Assembly: GCA_009783675.1 (NCBI GenBank)
Contig: WRDA01000012.1
Coordinates: 1 to 15,840, forward strand
From: Symbiobacteriaceae bacterium
GTDB lineage: Bacteria > Bacillota > JAAYKD01 > WRDA01
Length of the DNA stretch: 15,840 bases
Direction of reading: 5' to 3'
The position numbers and the translations under genes are program-made. The notes beneath the pieces were generated by a model. That model saw nothing but the letters and a program-made list of their open reading frames with translations, ran no database searches and was not told the origin of the DNA. Of the stretch, positions 1 to 6,694 are shown one piece after another; position 1 is the first letter of the stretch; each line of letters begins with the position of its first letter.

Positions 1-842
1 ACAAAATCCCCACTGCCGTGTGAGGCGGTTGAACCTGTGCGAGCCAAGCCCAGAGGAGCTCGTTTGGCCAGTCGGAGCAACTGCCGACTGGAAAGAGGAG
101 CATTGGTAGCCATGATCATCATGATGGAACCATCACCTGAGTTTACTTCGTTTCGTGCGTTTGAAGAATTCTCTTCATTGTGACACTGTTGAAGCATTCG
201 TCCTACCGGGACTCCTGCAATCAGCAGATCCTGTGGTCCTCCAAAGTTTGCCATGACCAGCATGCCCACCGTGAAGCCTCCCAGATCACCAGGGAGAACC
301 CGAGAAGAGGTGCCTATGCCTCCTTTATAACCAAAGGCAGTCATCCCGCTGCCTCCTCCTACTGCCCCTTCGCTGACATGTCCACCAGTTGACGAGTCTA
401 AGGCCATGAAGACATCGGTTTCATCTATTGCTCTTTGGCGGATATTATTAAGAAAGCTATCGTTACACTCACCCACCACAGGGTTCAGCGAGGTGATAGT
501 GTCATCCAGAGCCAGCATCCAGGATATGAGGGCGTCAGCTGCCTTGGGTGCAGACAGGGTACTCGTCAGCAAAATCGGCGTCTCCAGTTGACCGAGTTCA
601 CCGATCTGTGCCAAACCAAGGGTTTTGCCGAAACCATTGAGGACATGAGCGGCAGCTACTACTTTTTCCTGAAACAGGTTACCTCCATGTGGCAGAATAG
701 CCGTAACCCCACTGCAGATTTCACTTTCTCTGCGTGTAACATGCCCGACCCGGACCCCGGCTACATCGGTTATGGCATTATACTCACCAGGATCCATTAC
801 TCCACAAGGAATACCAAGCTCTCTGGCTCTCTTTCTAGTCAC
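1..842 (-). CDS. P1 family (DmpA/BapA-type) aminopeptidase, 3' end outside window
   Basis: This encodes a self-processing N-terminal nucleophile hydrolase of the DmpA/BapA family, which removes N-terminal D-, L- or beta-amino acids from short peptides or amides. Only the first 280 residues are visible (family about 350-380), because the frame runs off the left edge. Family motifs appear in order: RARELGIP (residues 5-12), NAITDVAGVRVGH (22-34), VGECND (123-128), GAVGGGSGM (159-167), GYKGGIGTSSR (171-181), MANFGG (197-202, with the expected oxyanion Asn199) and GDGS (236-239). Ser239 is the expected nucleophile, and autocleavage should occur just before it. The start is GTG at 842, 8 bases inside the upstream hydrolase gene, which indicates translational coupling. 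This start gives the usual N-terminus, and no ATG lies near it. The family is clear; the substrate cannot be read from sequence. Confidence 0.9.
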   Translation of the reverse strand, partial: MTRKRARELGIPCGVMDPGEYNAITDVAGVRVGHVTRRESEICSGVTAILPHGGNLFQEKVVAAAHVLNGFGKTLGLAQIGELGQLETPILLTSTLSAPKAADALISWMLALDDTITSLNPVVGECNDSFLNNIRQRAIDETDVFMALDSSTGGHVSEGAVGGGSGMTAFGYKGGIGTSSRVLPGDLGGFTVGMLVMANFGGPQDLLIAGVPVGRMLQQCHNEENSSNARNEVNSGDGSIMMIMATNAPLSSRQLLRLAKRAPLGLARTGSTASHGSGDF

Positions 843-1542
843 GACAAGCCTCTACCAGAGCAGAAAACAGCTTATCAGACCTGGAGGCCAGTTCAAACAT
901 ACATTCCGGATGCCACTGAACGCCAACACAAAAACGATGGTCTGGCATTTCATAGGCTTCAATAACACCATCGGCTGCTCGGGCTGCTACCACCAGACCC
1001 TTGCCAAGATCCTTAACACCTTGATGATGGAAGCTGTTGACCCTGATATCCAGTTCACTAAAAATGCTGTGTAGTCTGGATCCAGGGACGATTGATGCCT
1101 GATGACTTGTGTACCATCGCGGACCTTCCTGGGCATGCTTTATCAATCCTGCATCTGGATATTGAGTAGCCAGATCCTGATAGATTGTCCCGCCGAGAAC
1201 TACGTTGAGTGCCTGTTCTCCACGACAGATGCCAAGTATCGGTTTACCAGTTTTCAAGAAAGCTTTAAGGAGAGCTATTTCGCTTTCATCGCGCTCAGGG
1301 CAGATACTGCCAAGCTTTGGCCAGGGGTTTTCTCCGTAGTAGGCAGGATCGAGATCCGGCCCCCCGGAAATAAGCAATCCATCCATTTTCTCAGCCAGGG
1401 TTTCTGCATCATCGGGGATGTGTGGCAGTAAAACTGGTATACCTCCGGCTTTCTTCAGGGATTCTACGTATGTTTCAGCCACAGAATAGATGCGTTCATT
1501 AAATGAAAAGTTCACTGACACACCAATTATCGGTTTACCCAT
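835..1542 (-). CDS. Class I glutamine amidotransferase-like hydrolase, PuuD / peptidase C26 family
   Basis: This is a 235-residue gamma-glutamyl hydrolase-type protein related to PuuD, which cleaves gamma-glutamyl-GABA. The N-terminus has the family pattern KPIIGVSVN. The motif LLISGGPDLDPAYYGE (residues 56-71) is characteristic of the PuuD branch. The nucleophile elbow is GICRGEQ with Cys106, and the rest of the triad is His211 and Glu213 in the motif WHPE. The start is ATG with an AAAAAGGAGAGG ribosome binding site just upstream. It lies 56 bases downstream of acpS and overlaps the following P1 peptidase by 8 bases, so the three are probably one operon. The true substrate is unknown. Pairing with a P1 aminopeptidase points to breakdown of an unusual gamma-glutamyl or beta-amide compound, which is inference. 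No polyamine-pathway genes are nearby, so I do not assign puuD. Confidence 0.88.
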   Translation of the reverse strand: MGKPIIGVSVNFSFNERIYSVAETYVESLKKAGGIPVLLPHIPDDAETLAEKMDGLLISGGPDLDPAYYGENPWPKLGSICPERDESEIALLKAFLKTGKPILGICRGEQALNVVLGGTIYQDLATQYPDAGLIKHAQEGPRWYTSHQASIVPGSRLHSIFSELDIRVNSFHHQGVKDLGKGLVVAARAADGVIEAYEMPDHRFCVGVQWHPECMFELASRSDKLFSALVEACRD

Positions 1543-1598
1543 GATGACCTCTCCTTTTTCTGATGATATCTTTAGGTAGATTACGACAGGATAGTCTT

Positions 1599-2000
1599 TT
1601 ACTCCTCCTTAACGTCAACACCGATAACCAGAGCCTGAGCGGCAGCGTACTTTTGCTCGTGACTTATAGACAGTAGGATTTTATTGACGCCAAGGGAAAC
1701 AGCCAGATCCGCAGCGCCACCATGTAAGCGGGCAAATGGCATACCATGCAAATCGTTATAAATCCCGATATCCGTCATGGCGAATCCCCTAAACCCGCTC
1801 CCCAGTGCCTTGCTCACCGCTTCTTTAGCAGCCCAGCGTCCTGCCAGACGGGTAGCTGACAGGGGTTGGTCAGATATCAGTGCAGCCAATTCCTCCTCCG
1901 AGAGCAAACGATGTAAAAAGCGCGAACCATACTTACGCCAGACAGTTTCAATGCGTTTTGTTTCCACAATATCGATACCTATCCCTACTACTCGCTCCAT
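1599..2000 (-). CDS. acpS: Holo-[acyl-carrier-protein] synthase
   Basis: This enzyme transfers 4'-phosphopantetheine from coenzyme A to the serine of acyl carrier protein, activating it for fatty acid synthesis. The 133-residue length is typical. The metal-binding motif GIGIDIVE lies near the N-terminus (Asp9 region). The second motif, WAAKEAVSKALG, carries the conserved Glu and Lys in mid-protein. ISHEQKYAAAQAL near the C-terminus matches the family's SHxxxYAxA pattern. An upstream GTG/ATG in frame would add 25 non-homologous residues. The ATG at 2000 is chosen because MERVVGIGIDIVE is the usual N-terminus and an AGGAAAGG ribosome binding site precedes it. It is the first gene of the leftward cluster with the PuuD-like hydrolase and the P1 peptidase. 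Confidence 0.95.
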   Translation of the reverse strand: MERVVGIGIDIVETKRIETVWRKYGSRFLHRLLSEEELAALISDQPLSATRLAGRWAAKEAVSKALGSGFRGFAMTDIGIYNDLHGMPFARLHGGAADLAVSLGVNKILLSISHEQKYAAAQALVIGVDVKEE

Positions 2001-2172
2001 TGCAAACACCTTTCCTTCCTGGATATGTGAGAAGACAACCGCCAATATCGTATATGAAACCCTAAATGTTGGCATTGAAAGAAGGTTTAGCGGAGCTTCC
2101 AGAGAATCATTTCCGTATGCACAAAAATACTAATGGTTGTGACATGTTACTGTATGATCTGGAGGTAAACTG
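2001..2172. other. Divergent intergenic region between acpS and the first larA homolog
   Basis: These 172 bases must hold promoters for the leftward acpS cluster and the rightward racemase cluster. I found only partial -10-like hexamers (for example TATGAT near 2153, too close to the start codon of the next gene to serve it) and no matching -35 boxes. No terminator hairpin, riboswitch or clear operator was seen. Confidence 0.4.
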
Positions 2173-3447
2173 ATGATCACGAAGATCCTGCCTTATGGGA
2201 GGAGCCATGTTTCCTTTGAGATTCCCGCAGAACGCTTCCGGGGCGAGTATGCACCTGATCTCCCACATGATGTTCCCTTAAATAGACAAGTTGACATCCT
2301 GCACTCGGCTATGAATCACCCCGTTGGTACCTTACCTCTGCGGGAACTGGCAGGTGGAAAGGACAATATTGTCTTGATTTCCAGCGACCATACTCGTCCA
2401 GTACCCAGTAGGATAATGACTCCATTGCTCCTTAAGGAAATCCGAGTCGGGAACCCTGAGGCTCAGATCACCATTCTCATTGCCACTGGCTGCCACCGTA
2501 AATCCACAAGGGACGAACTGGTTGCCAAATTCGGTAACGAAATAGTCAATAATGAACACATCCATGTTCATGATTGTGATCTTGATCCTATGAGCGATCT
2601 CGGTCTTCTACCCTCCGGGGGGCGCTTGTTGCTGAATACCATTGCCCTGCAGGCAGATCTGCTCATAGCCGAGGGGTTTATCGAACCGCATTTCTTCGCT
2701 GGCTTTTCCGGAGGTCGTAAAAGCGTAATGCCGGGTATTGCCGCTCGAGAAACTGTCCTTTATAACCACAATGCCGACTTCATAAGGCATCCTGAAGCCA
2801 GAGCCGGAAGCCTGGCAGGCAATCCGTTAGACCTGGATATGACCTGTGGTGCGCAAAGAGCTGGTCTCACCTTTATTTGCAATGTGATCATTAACAGCGC
2901 TAAAGAGATTGTTCATGCAGTTGCGGGAGATCCTCAGGCAGCTCACCAGCTGGGGTGCGACTATTTGATGGAAAAGAGCAAAATATCCCCTGCTTTCAGC
3001 GATATCGTAATAGTTTCTAATGGTGGTTACCCGTTGGATCAGAACATATATCAGGCCGTTAAAGGCATGTCTGCGGCCGCGACTGTCGTAAAAAAGGGAG
3101 GAGTAATCATCATGGTGGCAGAATCCGAGGATGGTTGCGGCGCTCCTGAATTCTACCAAACCCTTCGCGAGGAGAGAGATCCCAGGCAATTAAGCCAGAA
3201 AATCGAAGCCACTCCCAGGGAAAGGACGAGAGTTGATCAATGGCAGTCGCAGGTTTTCGCTAAAGTCTTAAGCCATTGCCATGTCGTATATCTGTCAGGA
3301 CTACCCCCGGAACTCGTCGAGGAACTGCACATGATCCCAGCGGCAACTCCCCGGGAAGCTCTTGAGGCTGCCGATAGATTGCTCAACCACAACCAGGGCA
3401 CCATAGTCACCATTCCCGATGGTATCTCTGTAATAGTCGCATCCTAG
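2173..3447 (+). CDS. larA: LarA-type nickel-pincer nucleotide 2-hydroxyacid racemase homolog (copy 1)
   Basis: This is a 424-residue member of the lactate racemase family. These enzymes use a nickel-pincer nucleotide cofactor, attached to a lysine, to racemise or epimerise 2-hydroxy acids. The residues known to matter in Lactobacillus plantarum LarA are all present at almost identical positions: Asp72 and Arg75 in SDHTRP, His108 in ATGCHR, His173 and Lys183 (the pincer-bearing lysine) in PHFFAGFSGGRK, His199 in YNHN, and Gln294 and Lys297 in YQAVK. The start ATG has a GGAGG ribosome binding site at the usual spacing. The protein should be active if LarB, LarC and LarE, which build the cofactor, are supplied elsewhere; none is in this window. 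The family is secure. Lactate as substrate is not, because many LarA homologs act on other 2-hydroxy acids. Confidence 0.92.
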   Translation: MITKILPYGRSHVSFEIPAERFRGEYAPDLPHDVPLNRQVDILHSAMNHPVGTLPLRELAGGKDNIVLISSDHTRPVPSRIMTPLLLKEIRVGNPEAQITILIATGCHRKSTRDELVAKFGNEIVNNEHIHVHDCDLDPMSDLGLLPSGGRLLLNTIALQADLLIAEGFIEPHFFAGFSGGRKSVMPGIAARETVLYNHNADFIRHPEARAGSLAGNPLDLDMTCGAQRAGLTFICNVIINSAKEIVHAVAGDPQAAHQLGCDYLMEKSKISPAFSDIVIVSNGGYPLDQNIYQAVKGMSAAATVVKKGGVIIMVAESEDGCGAPEFYQTLREERDPRQLSQKIEATPRERTRVDQWQSQVFAKVLSHCHVVYLSGLPPELVEELHMIPAATPREALEAADRLLNHNQGTIVTIPDGISVIVAS

Positions 3448-3483
3448 ACTTTGCAGTCATATGTAATGAAGACTTCTCTATAC

Positions 3484-3490
3484 AAGGAGG
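3484..3490 (+). promoter_or_regulatory. Ribosome binding site deciding the ATPase start
   Basis: The sequence AAGGAGG sits 8 bases before a GTG at 3499. The other in-frame starts are TTG at 3451 and ATG at 3466, both upstream of it, and TTG at 3496, only 5 bases after it. None is as well placed, so the GTG at 3499 is preferred. Confidence 0.65.
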
Positions 3491-3498
3491 AAGATTTG

Positions 3499-4866
3499 GT
3501 GGAAATCCCGGATACCCCGCAGCACAGTATCTCCATCCAGGACTTTGGTCCCCTCAGGGAGATTGAAAACTTCCCTATTCGCAACCTGGTCTGCATCATT
3601 GGTGAACAATCCGTAGGCAAGAGCACCTTAGCCAAGCTTATCTATTATTGTCGAGACATTCGCAATGAGTTTTCCGGTCTGTTAGCCCAGGGTTCCCGTG
3701 TCGGATACGAGGATGTCACCTCCTTTCACCGCACACTGGGGCGACGTCTGCGAAGCAAGTTTTTCAACATTTACGGGTTGATCGAGCAATACACCGCTTT
3801 TACGGTAACATATCATTACTCACCGGAGCACTGGGTTGTTTTGCAAAAAACTTCTGATGACGGTCAGCTGGAGATTCATTTTAGTCCGGTTCTTAAAGAG
3901 AGCATGGACAGTGTTATCGCAGAAGCTGCCAAATCTGCCACCGGTGATGCCGCGCAGCCTCTGGGGTTAATAAGGCATGGCATAAGACCAGGTGAAGGAC
4001 AGTCTGACTTTAAAGCACTGGAGGAAAGAATCGCTCAGGAACTCTTTTATGATGATTTTCACCTGATCTATGTCCCTGCAGGTAGAGGATTGATGTCCCG
4101 CAGACTCTTCGTCGGTTACCTGGCTCAGAGCACTCTCAGCAGCGCATCATTTGGGGAAAGGGAAAGCTTCGATGTTGTCGATGCTCTCACCAGGATATAC
4201 TTCGATTACATTCGGACCATCAGGGAGTCCTGGGAGCGCTTACAAGGTGCCATATCCGTGATGGACCAGGAGCAGTTCTTCGATGCATTTCAGCTGCGCG
4301 ATCTGTTAGCTGCAATACTCAAGGGAGAGTATCGCTCTATCGGAGGTGATGAGTATATCGCCACAAGCGTCGGCAAAGAAATACCTATCGCCTTTACTTC
4401 CTCTGGCCAGCAGGAGCTTCTCTGGATCTCCAACATCCTGCTCTATCTTACCTTCACTCATGACAAATGCTTCATCGTCATCGAAGAACCGGAAGCACAT
4501 TTATTTACCAAAGGACAAAGCGAACTCGTTAATGCACTCGCCATGTTCATGAATATCACCGGAAGTCAACTCTTCCTGACAACCCACAGCCCTTACATAA
4601 TTATCGCTCTCAGCAATCTCCTGTATGCCGGCACCTTAGCCGAAACCGATGCTGTCGATGAGGTGGCGGAGATAATACCCAAAATGCAGCATCTCCAAAT
4701 GCATCAAACCTGTGGAATGCTTATCAGTAACGGTAAACTGATAGATATCCTGGATACCAGGGTTTCTTCCATCGATGTCGCTCGCCTGGACTATGTTTCC
4801 GAATACCTGGCTGATATCTTTGAGGAACTACTTGTGGTAGGAAGGCGTGGCCCCTGTCATGAGTGA
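3499..4866 (+). CDS. ABC-type/AAA (RecF/OLD-like) ATPase, likely sensor-motor of a two-gene nuclease system
   Basis: This is a 455-residue ATPase of the AAA_15/AAA_21 group, the ABC-like ATPases found in OLD, PARIS, Septu and related defence proteins. The Walker A motif is GEQSVGKST (residues 35-43). YVPAGRG (191-197) matches a motif common in this group. The signature-like SSGQQ is at 301-305. Walker B is CFIVIEEPEAHL (324-335), with the catalytic Glu at 329 or 330, and a TTHSPY switch histidine follows at 363. Unlike OLD proteins it has no TOPRIM nuclease domain: little follows the ATPase core. The next gene overlaps its stop by 8 bases and encodes a nuclease-like protein, so the two are probably made together. 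The GTG start is chosen on ribosome binding site spacing. No exact family is recognised. A defence role is inference from architecture, and DNA repair is the main alternative. Confidence 0.82.
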   Translation: MEIPDTPQHSISIQDFGPLREIENFPIRNLVCIIGEQSVGKSTLAKLIYYCRDIRNEFSGLLAQGSRVGYEDVTSFHRTLGRRLRSKFFNIYGLIEQYTAFTVTYHYSPEHWVVLQKTSDDGQLEIHFSPVLKESMDSVIAEAAKSATGDAAQPLGLIRHGIRPGEGQSDFKALEERIAQELFYDDFHLIYVPAGRGLMSRRLFVGYLAQSTLSSASFGERESFDVVDALTRIYFDYIRTIRESWERLQGAISVMDQEQFFDAFQLRDLLAAILKGEYRSIGGDEYIATSVGKEIPIAFTSSGQQELLWISNILLYLTFTHDKCFIVIEEPEAHLFTKGQSELVNALAMFMNITGSQLFLTTHSPYIIIALSNLLYAGTLAETDAVDEVAEIIPKMQHLQMHQTCGMLISNGKLIDILDTRVSSIDVARLDYVSEYLADIFEELLVVGRRGPCHE

Positions 4867-5374
4867 GCATATCACCCAACTCGATCAGTTATGGCCTGAA
4901 AAGGTAAATTTCGATTTCTTAATATTACAGGATGATGATCCTAACTGTCTGGCTGTATACCGTGGCGAGAACAGTGATGGTCGCACATTTACAGTTTATC
5001 GAACCGACCAGGGAAATGCAAATCCGGAGAAGAGATGTGATTTCCTCCTCGTAGACCAGGAGATGACCCATGCCTGGTACATTGAACTAAAAGGCAAGAA
5101 TCACTGGGATAATGCCTGCAGGCAATTGTTGCGAACCCATCGGCAGTTCTCTCCGCAACTGGGTATTCCCGATAGTAATGCGTTCTTTCGTCTGGTTTCC
5201 TCATCCACAAGATCCGGAATGCGGGTCTTCCGTAGCTATACTTCATATCGCCATCTGATCATGAGCCTACCGAGCAGCAGGCAGTTCAAGGTCATGTTCA
5301 GCAGTCTTGATGGTATTCATAAGGATTACGAGGTTTTAGAAGACGCGACTATTATACCTTTCGATGAAGAGTAA
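4859..5374 (+). CDS. Small PD-(D/E)XK nuclease-like protein partnered with the ATPase
   Basis: This is a 171-residue protein of no family I can name. Its centre carries a PD-(D/E)XK-like core: Asp61 in KRCDFLLV, then Glu76 and Lys78 in YIELKGK. A helix with RQLLRTH follows (Gln89), resembling the conserved Gln helix seen after the ExK strand in Holliday-junction-resolvase-like nucleases. No separate DNA-binding domain, signal peptide or membrane segment is visible. It is likely cytoplasmic and may depend on the ATPase for targeting. The ATG at 4859 lies inside the ATPase gene, which it overlaps by 8 bases. AGGAAGG at 4839-4845 precedes it at a longish 13 bases. A GTG at 4847 would be too close to that site. 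The nuclease call rests on motif spacing and predicted strand pattern only. It could be catalytically inactive or act on RNA. Confidence 0.7.
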   Translation: MSEHITQLDQLWPEKVNFDFLILQDDDPNCLAVYRGENSDGRTFTVYRTDQGNANPEKRCDFLLVDQEMTHAWYIELKGKNHWDNACRQLLRTHRQFSPQLGIPDSNAFFRLVSSSTRSGMRVFRSYTSYRHLIMSLPSSRQFKVMFSSLDGIHKDYEVLEDATIIPFDEE

Positions 5375-5409
5375 GACAACGCATCGCAACTTTTAGCAGG
5401 AGGATTTGC

Positions 5410-6660
5410 ATGAGATTTGAACTGCCGTATGGTGCCGGCATGACCTATGTTGATGTCCCCACTGGACATCAAGTGGATCTGCTTCTGCCACGGACTCAGG
5501 AAGCTGTTTCGGTTCCGGATCAGGAAGTGCGTCGAGCCCTTGCCGAGCCGATTGGAGCTCCCAGATTAAGAGAATGCCTGGATCCTAGTGACAAAGTTGT
5601 CATCATCACGAGTGATATCTCCAGGCCACTGCCAGCATATCTGGTGCTGCCCTCTGTCCTGGAAGAACTGTGGGCTGCAGGCGTTTCGCCTGAGTGTGTC
5701 TGCATTGTTTTTGCTCTGGGGATACATCGCAGGCATACTGAAGCCGAAAAAATCGCTCTCGTTGGCGACGATATATTTCGGATGGTCAAGTGTATAGACA
5801 GTGATCCTCAGGATTTCGTCCATCTTGGGGAAACATCACTGGGTACACCCGTGGAGATCACCAGAGTCGTTGCTGAAGCAGACAAACGAATCGCCCTTGG
5901 CAATATCGAATATCATTACTTTGCCGGTTATTCTGGAGGAGCTAAGGCTCTGATGCCTGGTGTTTCGACCAGAGCAGCGATACAAAACAATCACAGCCGA
6001 ATGGTCCTACCGGAAGCTTCTGCCGGAAGGATCATCGGTAACCCTGTACGTACGGACCTTGAGGAAGCATTGCAGTTTTGCTCCCTGGACTATATTGTCA
6101 ACGTGATTCTGGATGAACACAAGCAAATCATCGCCGCGGTTGCCGGAGACACTATCGCTGCTCACCGTGCCGGATGCGCCATCCTCGATACAATCTATTA
6201 CTCGCCACTAGCCAGACCGGCCGACATCGTTATCGCTTCCCAGGGAGGCGCACCCAAAGATGCTAACCTCTACCAAACCCATAAAGCTATGGAGAATGCT
6301 CGCCTTGCGGTAAAGCAGGGAGGCATAATCATTACTGTTGGCAGTTGTCACGAGGGGTTTGGTGAAGAGGTATTTGCTGAATGGATGTTGGAGTCACTTG
6401 GCCAAGTCTCTCTGGTAGAACGTATCTCCAGGGAATTCGTCCTTGGTGGTCATAAAGCAGCAGCCATGGAAATGATTTTGCGTGAAGCCCGCATATATCT
6501 GGTCTCGGAAATGCCCCGTGAAGTCGTTATGCAGACTTTCCTTACTCCTTTCAACAGCGTTCAGGCAGCCCTGGACAATGCGATATCTGAACTTGGTGCG
6601 CAAGCTTCTGTTCTGATCATGCCCTTCGCTTCAAGCACTTTACCTGCGATTGCCAGATAA
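5410..6660 (+). CDS. LarA-type nickel-pincer nucleotide 2-hydroxyacid racemase homolog (copy 2)
   Basis: This is a second lactate-racemase-family protein, 416 residues, clearly diverged from the copy at 2173. The cofactor and catalytic set is complete: Asp69 and Arg72 in SDISRP, His106 in LGIHRR, His169 and Lys179 in YHYFAGYSGGAK, His195 in NNHS, and Gln289 and Lys292 in LYQTHKA. The motif in the first copy is SDHTRP and here SDISRP, and the loops around the active site differ. The two enzymes therefore probably act on different 2-hydroxy acids, which is inference. The start ATG follows a strong AGGAGG site. It lies 35 bases after the nuclease-like gene and before an M3 peptidase, all on one strand. 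Activity would need LarB, LarC and LarE from elsewhere. Confidence 0.9.
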   Translation: MRFELPYGAGMTYVDVPTGHQVDLLLPRTQEAVSVPDQEVRRALAEPIGAPRLRECLDPSDKVVIITSDISRPLPAYLVLPSVLEELWAAGVSPECVCIVFALGIHRRHTEAEKIALVGDDIFRMVKCIDSDPQDFVHLGETSLGTPVEITRVVAEADKRIALGNIEYHYFAGYSGGAKALMPGVSTRAAIQNNHSRMVLPEASAGRIIGNPVRTDLEEALQFCSLDYIVNVILDEHKQIIAAVAGDTIAAHRAGCAILDTIYYSPLARPADIVIASQGGAPKDANLYQTHKAMENARLAVKQGGIIITVGSCHEGFGEEVFAEWMLESLGQVSLVERISREFVLGGHKAAAMEMILREARIYLVSEMPREVVMQTFLTPFNSVQAALDNAISELGAQASVLIMPFASSTLPAIAR

Positions 6661-6694
6661 TTCCAGTCATGTACCCTGAAAGGAATGAGATCCT

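Noticed and set aside
435..965. A 176-codon open frame on the plus strand
   Set aside because: It lies antisense to the P1 peptidase gene, which has strong family motifs throughout; the plus-strand translation shows none.
2130..2160. TTGTGA and TATGAT as a promoter for the first larA homolog
   Set aside because: The spacing between the two is about 10 bases and the -10 box sits against the ribosome binding site, so it cannot work as a normal promoter.
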